The notes under the pieces were generated by a model. That model saw nothing but the letters and a program-made list of their open reading frames with translations, searched no databases and was not told where the DNA came from. A DNA stretch of 30,347 nucleotides. It comes from Ophryocystis elektroscirrha. Lineage: Eukaryota > Apicomplexa > Conoidasida > Neogregarinorida > Ophryocystidae. The DNA lies in NCBI GenBank assembly GCA_030141585.1, contig JAQIFP010000036.1, forward strand, positions 8,904 to 39,250, read 5' to 3'. Positions within the stretch are counted from its first letter, which is position 1, and each line of letters starts with the position of its first letter. Both the position numbers and the translations under genes were made by a program. Shown in pieces: positions 11,126 through 21,317 of this stretch.

Positions 11126-13087
11126 TTACCTGGTTCTAAATAATTTGTGAATTTGTAAATCTTTAATTAAAGTACGTTGTAAACGCATTTTATATAACTC
11201 CAAAAAAATGGAGCAAACTATCAAACTCAGTGTAAGTATACACAGTAAGTTTAGCGATTTATAATAATGGCTTGAGCTTGTCAAGATAAAGAACTTTTCT
11301 GTTATAAGATCACTTAATAAATACCCTTATTGAAATTGTTAGAAAAATAATAAGCTTACTGTTATCAACCTTCAAAGTTAATGGAAATTCGTTTTTATCA
11401 AGTAATACCATACCATAGAAAATTCTAAAATATAATTTATTTATAATTATAGGTATTTTATATAACATCAATATATATGAAAGCATATTTTATTACAATT
11501 AGCTTTAAATAAATCTTCATCTAATAGTCTAAATATATTCACATATGTTTTCATATTTTAATAAAAAGAACGGAAGATAGATTAAATAAATATTATCACT
11601 TATTGTAGTTTTATTAATATGTTAGATTAAACGTATATATATACGCTCTCTATATATATAGGGACATATATATAGATTTATAGGGACATACCTCATATTG
11701 TCCTCTAAAGGTGAGCGCATCCATTGAATAAATCGATAATTTTCTATTTTATTAGGAAAAAGTTCTTCAGAAAGCCATTCATTGAAAAGATGAGATTTTT
11801 CTGGAGGAATCTTGGGATTTTTATAAAATTTATAAGAATCGTCCATTGCAGAGTAAGATTCAGTAAAATCTTCTATTCTATATGAAACCGTATATTAATA
11901 TATATATATATATACAGAAACATATTGTGAATTATTATTCAAACTTATAACAATATGTAGACGTACATCAAAATCAATATAAGATTATAATAATATGCAT
12001 ATATATTCATATAATCAATATTTTATTATTTAAGTATAATTATGGAGTACTGTAGTATATACAGATAGTAAAATACAACAAGAGTATATATCTCTACGCT
12101 CACACATATATGGTATAAATGTTGATTTGAATATACTTATAAACATTTTTCCATATATATAAATTATTTGCACATAAATAAATTAGGAGAATTTGAACAA
12201 TAATAATTTTATGAAATCAAAATGCTTAATACTGTATAAATTACTCAAGTTGTTTGTCCCCATGATAAAGATTGAAGGTATCATTGAATATAAATCGAGC
12301 TTTAGCTCCACATGGAACATAAATTCGACCGTTTTCGTCATACGCGTAAGGTCTGCACTCAATTAACTCTTCAGGCGATTCTATTAATTTTCCTCTTATT
12401 TATGAAATAATCAAACACGTATACTAACCGTAATTGTGGAAAAGATTTACTTATCAAAACTTCATCAAAATCGTATACTTTTAAATACACAACATAAAAT
12501 ACGTGAAAAAATTGTTTTCGAGGTAGAGGAAGATTAAAGTTACAATCACTTGAAGTAATAGTATAATTCAGTGTTTCTTCTACAGTACTTCCATAAGAAA
12601 TCTAAATTTTAACTTAATTTTATGTAATTTTATAAATTTTAAATTATTATATACTCGAATATTAGTTCATTTAATACATGTTGATAAAATTTATGTCTTT
12701 TAATTTTCATGAAAAATTTAGAAAAAAAAAATAATATATAGTATCACAAACACACGATATACGTTTTATTCAGTATATATGAATATCTTAATTTTAAATA
12801 TATACATTTAGTGCTATTTAACTTTGTGAAAAAATTTAATTTTCATATTAAAAAAAAATATTTTATAATTCTGTACTTACAGTGCACTGATAAGATTTAA
12901 AGTTTAATGTAGCCAACACAATAGTAATCACAAAACAGCCCAGTACTCTTATTATAAAAAGGGCAAGTCCTCTGGAATGCATCTGAGGATTTAATTTCCA
13001 TGTTTGAAGGAAAAAAAATTTCAAAAGTCTGTTAAATCTTTTTTTATACGATTCTGACTGAATGTTTTCGTCATAAACTATCGACAT
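11126..13087 (-). CDS. CDC50/LEM3-family P4-ATPase (flippase) beta subunit
   Basis: CDC50 proteins chaperone P4-ATPase lipid flippases from the ER and form part of the active complex. Six minus-strand exons are inferred: 13087-12881, 12601-12429, 12394-12245, 11877-11692, 11424-11360 and 11325-11126, giving 326 aa, typical for the family. Membrane helix 1 lies at about residues 41-62 (ALFIIRVLGCFVITIVLATL) and helix 2 near the C-terminus (LNLLCILTLSLIVCSIFLEL), leaving the large lumenal loop between them. Diagnostic blocks are QLRGK, ECRPYAYDENGRIYVPCG, FIFNDTF, FIQWMRSP and RIFYGMVLLD. Cysteines at YQC, SSDC, EC and PCG could form the usual disulfides. The NHRRY and GGKN blocks of canonical members are not recognisable, so this is a divergent paralogue. 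Introns are 34, 34, 267, 279 and 367 nt. Confidence 0.86.
11878..12244 (-). other. Third intron of the CDC50-like gene
   Basis: A 367-nt intron on the minus strand consisting of AT-rich sequence with short (AT)n tracts (11898-11914). No gene or RNA element is recognised in it. Confidence 0.65.
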
Positions 13088-13365
13088 TAAAACATTATTT
13101 CAATCCGGTATTGTAGCAGATTACGATATTTCTTAGAATGCTTTTATTTTTAGATTTAATTGAAAATTTTCGATTACATCTATTCAAAAAGTATACTTAC
13201 AGAATCAAATCAATATAGAGAAAGTTTTGTTAGCAAATATATTTAAAAAACCAAGTTCAGTATTTAAATAACTCATTTATAATTTTTTTTTTACTAAATT
13301 AATAATTTAATAATCAATTTTTACATTAATGGTAAAAGGGAGTGCAAAGAATTGAATTCAATATC

Positions 13366-14516
13366 ATGAATTTGTTTATTTTAGCTTTGATTGGAATTGA
13401 ATGTGCAATTACACATTGCATAAAAACTAATTATATGCTAGATAATTTAGGGAATGCTATACAACCAAAGAAAAGCCCAGATACAATGGAGCAGGATGCT
13501 GTCGTATCAATAATTGAGTCAAAAAAAATTGAAGCTAAAGTGGAAAAAGACGATATGTTGAATGGTCATATTTATAAATAAATCATTTTTTTTTAGAGCT
13601 TAAAAAAGGTATACTTATAAGAACAAGTAAACTGATTAGTGAATGCCTCAAAATCTGAAAATGATCTCAAGTCTGAAGATTTACCTGAAGAAGAAAAACA
13701 AATAGTAGAAAAACTAGTTGCAGCCAAAGAGCTCGAGACTAATTCTTTTGAAGAATCAGCATTAGAGAATGTGGAAGCGGCAAAAAGTGATTTAATTTAC
13801 TTATTATAAATGATTAGTTGCTATTGCTGATAATACAAGTAAAGTTGGTCATGAAATGAATGAATCTGAAGGTAATTTATTCAAATACCACTCCTTAAAT
13901 AAAACGAATAAATTTGATAAAATATATTTAAATTAATGATAAAAGTTAACAATGATCTATTTATTGTATTATTTATATATGTATATATATATATATACAT
14001 ATATATACGTATATGTATATATATATATACATATATATACGTATATGTATATATATATAGATATATAAATATATAAATAATATGTAAAATTGATATATAT
14101 TTAAATATTAATCACACAAATTTGTATTTAATTATTTAATCATATATCTTTTGCTATATTAGTAAGTTCCATAAATCTTATGACTTTCATCTCTCAAATA
14201 GAATCATAGATGGGAACATATTTTCTTAGGACAATAGATTTCATATAATTGGTTCATTTTTAGTATTGCATTAAAAAATAGTAGCATTTATTACTTAAAA
14301 ACACTAATTATTTGTTTTCTATAGGAAAACACGCAGAACTAATTGAAGCTATTGTTGACGCAGAAGAAACTAAAGTTCTTTCTAAAGAAGCAAACAAATT
14401 AAATAGCGTAAGATAACAAATTAATTGAAATTTACTTTGAGGCTGCATTGGAGAAAACCCAAAAAATGGAACGAATAAAACCAGTGAAAGATGAAGTGCT
14501 GAAAAAACCTCAATAA
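13366..14516 (+). CDS. Small secreted Lys/Glu-rich protein, unrecognised
   Basis: Six exons are inferred: 13366-13564, 13597-13608, 13640-13786, 13818-13871, 14325-14407 and 14442-14516, for 189 aa. The start chosen is the ATG that opens a clear signal peptide (MNLFILALIGIECAITHC); the frame itself opens a little earlier without an ATG. The mature part is hydrophilic, with many Lys, Glu and Ala residues and probably helical or coiled-coil, and contains loosely repeated blocks such as EKLVAAKELE, ENVEAAKIAI and EAIVDAEETK. No cysteine framework is seen after the signal. Exon 2 is only 12 nt. Four of the five introns are 31-34 nt; the fourth is 453 nt with a duplicated (AT)n palindrome. A secretory-pathway or exported role is inferred from the signal peptide only; I recognise no family. 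Confidence 0.65.
13872..14324 (+). repeat. Intron with duplicated AT/ACGT palindromic microsatellite
   Basis: This is the 453-nt fourth intron of the secreted-protein gene. Positions about 13976-14060 hold a unit of alternating AT with embedded TACGTA, present twice in tandem with a third partial copy. The unit is self-complementary, so it could extrude as a cruciform. The rest is plain AT-rich intron. Confidence 0.7.
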
Positions 14517-14638
14517 TTATGCATACATAATAGCCCTAAAAAACTAAAGTTTTATTTAGATTTATAACAGTTTATTTATATAAAGGACATCTGTTCCATT
14601 AAAATAATACAAATTTTTGATAAATTTTTATTATATTA

Positions 14639-15479
14639 ATGAGGGTAGTCATCCAGCGAGTTTCCAAAGCGTCAGTAACACTCAAATCGGAGACGACACC
14701 CAAGAGCACAATAGGCCCTGGTTTATTTATTTTATGGGCTATTCATTCCACTGATACTTGGTATGAAGTGGTATCAAGATATGTTTAATTCAGGAAAGAT
14801 GCCTTGTACTGTATTAAACGTGTACTGAGTTTACGTTTATTTGATGAAAATGGCCCTTGGGGTGCCTCAGTTGTCGATAAAAAATATGGTAAAATAAATT
14901 AAAATATATAATCTTTAACAGAATTATTATTACAATCCCAATTTACATTATGCGCGTAAATTTTTTTAGCTCTATACTTTTGCAGAACTACCAAAGATAA
15001 ACGACCAAACTTTAACAAAGGTAAATATTACTGATAGACAAGATTAATATAATACTTAAGTACTTATACGTAATAATTTTTACATACAGCAAATAACTAT
15101 GGGTCGTACAATACTTTAGATGCCTTAATAAAATATATGACTATTTATAATATGTGTTATATTTTCGATTACTGGAGTGATGCTTTTTTTGATAAATTAC
15201 AAACTTTACTAGTGATTTACTGTTAAACTAAATTCTTTTATTTAGCGATGAAAGCTGAACAAGCTTCCGAGATGTACCATAAAATAGTTGAAGAAATTGA
15301 AAAACAATATGACCCAGTTTACGTTAAAACCGGGAAATTTCAATGCTATTCTGGTATTGAAAACATCTAAATAATAATAAAAAAAATTATTTTTAGAGTT
15401 ACAATTAACATTGGACGGACCCGTCACGATTCTTGTTGAATCTAATCAAGAACAAGGGAAAACACAGAAAATTGAATAG
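14639..15479 (+). CDS. DTD1: D-aminoacyl-tRNA deacylase (DTD)
   Basis: DTD hydrolyses D-amino acids (and glycine on mischarged tRNA) from tRNA, a translation proofreading step. Exons 14639-14760, 14794-14888, 14922-14955, 14986-15020, 15246-15353 and 15397-15479 give 158 aa, close to the usual 145-160. The start matches the family's first strand, MRVVIQRVSKASVT. The active-site block SQFTLCATTKDKRPNF is assembled across a 30-nt intron. The C-terminal cis-Gly-Pro block reads LDGPVTILVES. The helix MKAEQASEMYHKIVEEI and VKTGKF also fit. Intron lengths are 33, 33, 30, 225 and 43 nt. The 225-nt intron (15021-15245) contains an open, splice-flanked segment that might be an alternative exon. The gene sits 122 bases after the secreted-protein gene and 124 before transketolase, on the same strand. 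Confidence 0.93.
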
Positions 15480-15603
15480 AAATAATGTTTTTTAGAAACA
15501 TCAATGCCGTTGTTGATAAATAGTTTTTTTTTTTTAGAAATAATATTATAAAAATGTACAATTTGTATTAATTAGATTAAATTATAAGGAGAGAAGAATA
15601 AAA

Positions 15604-17652
15604 ATGTCAGACATAAAAAGTTTAGAAAGTGTGTTAAACTTAACAAAAGCAGAACAAGAAAAATGTATATCTGCTTTAAGATGTTTGTCTGCAGCGTTAC
15701 CTGAAGGAGCTAAATCTGGTCATCCTGGCGCGCCTTTGGGCTGTTCTGCCATAGTTTATGCAATTTATATGCATCATATGCGTTTTTCTGTTGAAAACCC
15801 AAAATGGCTAAACCGTGATAGATTTGTGTTATCAAATGGGCACGCTTGCGCTTTATTATACGCAATAACACATTTTATGGGTTACTTAAAGCTAGAAGAT
15901 TTAAAGAATTTTCGTCGGTTGAACAGTTTATGCCCAGGGCATCCAGAACGCAATTTAGATACTGGAATTGAGGTCACTACGGGACCTTTAGGTCAAGGAA
16001 TATCGCAAGCCGTTGGGTTATCTATAGCTTCTTTACAACTGGCAGAGCGCTATAATAAACCTGGAATGGAAAAAATATTTGATAATTATATTTATTGCTT
16101 ACTTGGAGATGGGTGTTTACAAGAGGGAATATCATATGAAGCTTGTTCTTTAGCTGGGCATCTTAAATTACATAATTTGATTGTATTTTTTGACAATAAC
16201 AATATAACTATAGATGGATCTACGGCAATATCAACTTCTGAGTGCATATCTACTCGTTTTAAATCTATAAATTGGCAAGTACTACACGTCAATAATGCAC
16301 ATAAAGATTATGAAGCTATTTTGGATGCAATAGCGGCTGCTAAAGCCAACACAACACAACCCACCTTTATTATATGTGATACTATTATCGGATATGGCTC
16401 CAAAGTAGCAGGTACGGAAAAAGCCCACGGTGCTCCAGTAGGCGTTCAAGATATATTGAAAATACGTAAGGATTTTAATATAGCCTTGAAGGACGATGAA
16501 ACCCAAGAAGATATGTACACTATATCACAAGATGTCTATGATGTATTTAAACGAAAAGTTGTATATAGCGAAAAAGAATTTTATCAAAAATGGATGGATA
16601 ATTTACAAAATACCTACAAAATGTACTATACAACAGAATATAACCAAATAAATGCACGTATGCAGAATAAATTGACATCTTCGGTTCTTATTGACCTTCT
16701 CTCTGAATATAACATTGAAGTTAAAAGTTTATCTACGAGGCAAATATCTGGAAAAATATTGAATATTGTTGCAAATGAATTACCAGAACTTATTGGAGGC
16801 TCAGCAGATTTGACTACATCTACGTGCGTTCAAATAGAATCATGGGAAGTTTTTAGTGGAGATGACCACAATGGAAATACAATTAGATTTGGCATTAGAG
16901 AACATGGAATGATTGCTCTCTGTAATGGAATCAGTGCTTTTGGTTTCCATCGTGTCTTCAGCTCCCTTTTCTTAAACTTTTTAACATATGGATGGGGGGC
17001 TGCTCGTTTAAGCGCACTGTCACATTTACCAGTCCTCTATATATGTACACATGACTCCATTGAATTAGGTGAAGATGGCCCTACACATCAACCCGTGGAA
17101 GTTGCATCTTTGGTTAGATCTACACCAAATATTGTGTATTTCCGTCCAGCTGATGCAGCGGAAACAGCAGCTGCTTATATTAGTTGGTTGTCCCAATCAA
17201 CTTCTCCATATGTCTTGGCATTATGCCGCTCTGGTGTCCCAAATATCGAAAAAACTTGTGTATCCTCCTGTTTAAGAGGAGCTTATTTGATAGAAAACTT
17301 CAAAAACAACAATAAACCCAAATTTATACTAGGCAGTTGTGGTTCAGAGTTACACTTATGTTTAATGGCTTATAAACAATTATTAGAACATTTTGATTTA
17401 CGATTAGTTTCCATGCCTTCTTGGTGTTTATTCAGGATGGAGTCTAAGGAATACCAAAATCAACTATTACCGCAAGATATTCCTAGTTTATATGTTGAAG
17501 CTACAAATGCATTGGGATATCAGCAATGGTTTAAACATGCCATACATATGACAACATTTGGAGCTTCTGCTAATAAAAATGACTTATTAAACCATTTTAA
17601 ATTCACCCCCCAACACATAATTGAAACTGTACATGAAATAATGAAAAACTAA
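15604..17652 (+). CDS. TKT: Transketolase
   Basis: Transketolase transfers two-carbon ketol units between sugar phosphates in the non-oxidative pentose phosphate pathway, using thiamine diphosphate and a divalent cation. The single 682-codon frame has the normal family length and no targeting extension, so a cytosolic enzyme is expected. Visible motifs are SGHPGAPLG (38-46), RFVLSNGHAC (73-82), TGPLGQG (126-132), the cofactor and metal motif GDGCLQEG...DNNN (168-200), HGAPVG (275-280), TRQISGKIL (378-386), catalytic Glu433 in IREHGM, THDSIELGEDGPTHQPVE (482-499) and CRSGVPN (541-547). The C-terminal domain ends with VEATNALG and FGASA. It is the only large gene in the window without introns. 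The start is the first ATG and gives a normal N-terminus. Shorter frames inside it are shadows. Confidence 0.97.
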   Translation: MSDIKSLESVLNLTKAEQEKCISALRCLSAALPEGAKSGHPGAPLGCSAIVYAIYMHHMRFSVENPKWLNRDRFVLSNGHACALLYAITHFMGYLKLEDLKNFRRLNSLCPGHPERNLDTGIEVTTGPLGQGISQAVGLSIASLQLAERYNKPGMEKIFDNYIYCLLGDGCLQEGISYEACSLAGHLKLHNLIVFFDNNNITIDGSTAISTSECISTRFKSINWQVLHVNNAHKDYEAILDAIAAAKANTTQPTFIICDTIIGYGSKVAGTEKAHGAPVGVQDILKIRKDFNIALKDDETQEDMYTISQDVYDVFKRKVVYSEKEFYQKWMDNLQNTYKMYYTTEYNQINARMQNKLTSSVLIDLLSEYNIEVKSLSTRQISGKILNIVANELPELIGGSADLTTSTCVQIESWEVFSGDDHNGNTIRFGIREHGMIALCNGISAFGFHRVFSSLFLNFLTYGWGAARLSALSHLPVLYICTHDSIELGEDGPTHQPVEVASLVRSTPNIVYFRPADAAETAAAYISWLSQSTSPYVLALCRSGVPNIEKTCVSSCLRGAYLIENFKNNNKPKFILGSCGSELHLCLMAYKQLLEHFDLRLVSMPSWCLFRMESKEYQNQLLPQDIPSLYVEATNALGYQQWFKHAIHMTTFGASANKNDLLNHFKFTPQHIIETVHEIMKN

Positions 17653-17771
17653 TTTTTTTTATTTTTTTTTAAGTAATGAAATTATTTTTTTGTAAGCATA
17701 TAATTGTGTTATACATTGTGATAATTAATAGTACATGTATACCGGTCTTAAACTTTAAGGAATAAAAAACT

Positions 17772-18379
17772 ATGAAAAATTCGGAAACACCAACAATATA
17801 TATTGTTTTCTCTCAAGGGCAATATCTCTCTGGTATGTAAGATATTTATTAAACATCACAGTCATGTTATTTAGTTATATTTAATAAAAAACAAAAAAAT
17901 CTTATCGTTTTCGAATATTTTGTATTTATATAAATAAATAATATTAAATTTACAAACATATACAATGTATATCTAAATTCTGTCTCTATATATATATTGA
18001 TGTTAATGATAGGCATGTGAATAATTATTAATTTTATGTTTTTTATTTGTATATAGTTAAAAATTGACGTTTATTTGACGTATCCATGACTATATTATTT
18101 TTATACATAAATATTGAGCTTCTATATTTGTCGTTTAGTATATTTATTACTGTAATCAATAGTTGTATAAGATCATAGTTAAATAAATATTTCTTAGTAC
18201 AAGTTTTTTTTTATATAATAATATTACGTAAATAATACACATATCAAATTTATTAATATTTATTTATAAATGTAATACCAAGAATTAATTAATTAATTCT
18301 GTTTTATCATACTTTATCAATATATTATTAATATTTATAATATTATTATATATATATCTATATATATATATATATAAGT

Positions 18380-18410
<31 letters not shown>

Positions 18411-21317
18411 AGTAATAATATATATATATATATAAGTAATAATATAATTATTATATAAATAACCTAATTTAAACATTTAATTTTAATAAGTTACTATTAT
18501 TAGGAGACCAAGTGAATGGCGAGATATTTATTTATGTTCCGAAAAACACAAAATGCGACGGAATAGAATTGCTTGCTTGGTGCAGCGAGAAAGGTTACTG
18601 GAGTGAAGTCGCCGATCAAAAATCGTAATTATATAAATTAAATATTTTTGTTTAGCAACAAATTGATTGGTTCAGATTTTCCGCAAAAGTCAACATATAA
18701 AGGCTCATTTTTGCAATATTTTGTAAATAAAAATATTCATAAAACAACAAATAATCTTCTAACGCAAGGTAAATTAATTTTAAGCAATTTTAATTATAAT
18801 AAAATAAATAAGATATAAATTTATTTTTAAATTAATGATTTATAACATACATATTACATGTAATATTATAATGTTGCATAGTTTTAAAATATTTTTACAT
18901 ATTTTTTATATAATACTGAAATTGACAATTTTTTGCATAATAAGTAAATATTGCATAATAGTTTAGAAATATTAATAAAACTCAAAAAATAATTGGTTAT
19001 AATTATCAATAAATCATTTGAAATTAATTCAGTTCAACTAAAAATTATTTATATTTACTTGCACAAATTTGTTTTTTCTTGTATATATTAAAGAATATGT
19101 AATTATTAGGAATCTATAAAATACCATTCGCTTTTATATTAAACCATACAACTCCAGCGACAACATTTTTTGAAGGAAATGAGTATAAAAAGCTTGATTC
19201 ATGTTTGTTTATAGCTTTCAAGGAAATGTAAATCACTACGTGGCTGCTAGAATTGTAAATACACCAATTTCTAATCAGTCAGACAAAACGGAAGAATCAG
19301 GGTTAGCTCCTTTAGTTAAACCTGAGGAAATTTTGAATTCTTTTGAAACTGTAGTTTCAAAAGTCGCTGAAGTTGTAAGTTTACATAGTCCATGTTAGAT
19401 ATCCAGTAATTTAGATATATATATATATATATATATATTACAATCTATATATATATTTATTACAGTCTATATATATATTACAGTCTATATATATATTACA
19501 GTCTATATATATATTACAGTATATATATATATATATATTACAGTCTATATATATATTACAGTCTATATATATATTACAGTCTATATATATATATTACATT
19601 TTATATATATACATTACAGTCTATATATATATATATATGTAAATATGTATGTATATACATATATATATAAATAAATTAATGTATAATGTACTTTAATATG
19701 TATTGTATCAAACATACTATGCATAAATAAATTATAAAAAAATATGTTTATGGTTGCATAGTTGTAATATAAGCTTTGAGTTATATACACATGTTACATA
19801 TAATATGCGTTTATATATACATAATAAGCATATATGCTATGTGCTACTACAATCTATATTACAATTCTATATGCATATGTGATATATTTATTATTAATAT
19901 ATATTAAAGATAAATTTCGAGCTGAAAAATTCCCAAAATTATATTTTATAATATATTTATAGACAATACTAGAAAGAAAACAATTTCAAGCAACTTTATG
20001 CCCTTATGTATATCAATGTACTCTTTCCATACCCCATATATTGGGGAAAAAAGACGTAAAACTAATTTTACATAAAAATGAAGAGGCCGTACCAGCAGGG
20101 AGTATGCTACCTATTCGAGTCGAAATTCATAACGAAAACGCGACATGTATTACTGGACTCATTTTGGAATTAAAACACAACCTGTCAATTAGAAGTCAAA
20201 GCGGGATTTTCAAATCTTGGTCTTATACATGTGGGGTTTGGAATCATTCTATAAATGCATCAAATGGCATCAAAAAAGATGTAGTATCTCTGATAAATAT
20301 ACCTTCACACTTGCCTCCTACTACACATGGTCAATATGTAGTTTCAGAGTATGTTATTTGCATCAGTTGTCAATACTCGAGAGTCGGCAATATAGTGAAA
20401 AGTATCAGTGAAAATGATTTGAATGCGCCTATCACAATATACAACGCTTTTACTCATCCTAAGCATTATATCAAAAGAGAGCTTTTACCATGGAATTTAT
20501 TATTTACTCCTCAGTTTTTCCAATATTTTCAGAAAAGTATTGAAAGCATTCCTGACAGCTATGCAATGTCCTCCATGCAATACGCTCGAAGAGAGATTAA
20601 AAACTTCAATTCAGAAAATGGTATGTAAATAATATTGATATGTTTGTTATTTTTGATTTCTGCAATTGTGTTAATATTATATATATACAATTTTTTTTAT
20701 TATTTAATTTCGAGTTATGATGCTATATTATTTATTTGATAAAAAAATGATTATTTTTTAGTTTTTTAATTAAAATAGAAAAGTTAAAAATCATATCTGT
20801 TTATAATATATATTGCATGTAAGTTTGAAATTGGCTTAAATTGCCGTTTCTCTGTAAGTGCTTTATTTATAATAAAAAATGCAGTTCCTACTATTTAATA
20901 TATATCAGATATTTTTCTTAGTATATATAGCGTAATATATTCATAACATAATATTTTAGTAGTGTACGCTGCATGCTTTATTTTGACTATGCAATTTGTA
21001 ACACAGATTAGCTTTAAGATTATCATGATTTGTGTTTAGTAACAGAATTGAAGGTAGTAGTTGTGGATATTGGAGCCGGAACCACTAAAGACACAAACAC
21101 TTTTTTGACTGAGGATAAAGATCTGAAGAAAGATTCTTCCTATGAAAAACCAGACATAACTTATTTAACATCTAAAGATACAATGACTTGCGATATTGGA
21201 TGTTATGCATCTCCAAAACTTATGCAACAAATGCTTATGAGCGAGTTTAAGAACTCACGATCTGCTAGAATAAGAAAATCTGTTACTGTACGTGCAATAG
21301 CACCTCTTAGTAAATAG
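17772..21317 (+). CDS. Arrestin-fold (alpha-arrestin-like) protein
   Basis: Arrestin-fold proteins are trafficking adaptors for membrane cargo. Seven exons are inferred: 17772-17832, 18504-18624, 18656-18768, 19110-19182, 19215-19374, 19963-20620 and 21040-21317, all phase-compatible, giving 487 aa. The N-terminal sandwich shows the pattern of arrestin_N: GQYLSGDQVNGEIFIYVP, then GIELLAWCSEKGYW, then FQGNVNHYVAARIV. The C-terminal sandwich starts near KKDVKLILHKNEEAVPAG, followed by SMLPIRVEIHNENATCITGL and ILELKHNLSIRS, as in arrestin_C. The tail after about residue 395 is Lys/Ser-rich and ends VRAIAPLSK. No membrane segment or PPxY motif is evident. The frame break before YSFQGN is resolved by a 32-nt intron (19183-19214). 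Other introns are 671, 31, 341, 588 and 419 nt. A Vps26-like relative is an alternative identity. Confidence 0.75.
17833..18503 (+). repeat. First intron of the arrestin-like gene, with TATATAAGTAATAA microsatellite
   Basis: 671 nt. Positions about 18345-18445 hold (AT)n blocks separated by repeated AAGTAATAAT spacers (three copies). Minus-strand frames here encode only Tyr/Ile/Thr repeats and are rejected as genes. Nothing else is recognised. Confidence 0.75.
19400..19645 (+). repeat. 18-bp minisatellite inside intron 5 of the arrestin-like gene
   Basis: The unit is about TATTACAGTCTATATATA. CAG positions at 19463, 19481, 19499, 19517, 19541, 19559 and 19577 show an 18-bp period with one 24-bp step; degenerate 20-bp steps follow to 19617. 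Each unit contains TTACAG, which looks like a 3' splice site. The array lies within a 588-nt intron (19375-19962). Confidence 0.85.
20621..21039 (+). other. Last intron of the arrestin-like gene
   Basis: 419 nt of AT-rich sequence. It carries one GCATGC (20971-20976) followed by TTTA, the same string found in the hairpin within the neighbouring large gene. No repeat array or RNA gene is seen. Confidence 0.6.

Noticed and set aside
11622..11691. Extension of the CDC50 exon into YVPINLYICPYIYRERIYIRLI
   Set aside because: It follows a good donor (AG|GTATGT) and is AT-repeat sequence; the next exon (11424-11360) restores the family motif RIFYGMVLL.
16092..16506. Frames opposite transketolase
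   Set aside because: Antisense shadows of a fully supported enzyme gene.
18285..18476. 63-codon minus-strand frame in an arrestin-gene intron
   Set aside because: It is an (AT)n and AAGTAATAAT repeat read as Tyr/Ile/Thr; it lies wholly inside an intron supported by flanking arrestin exons.
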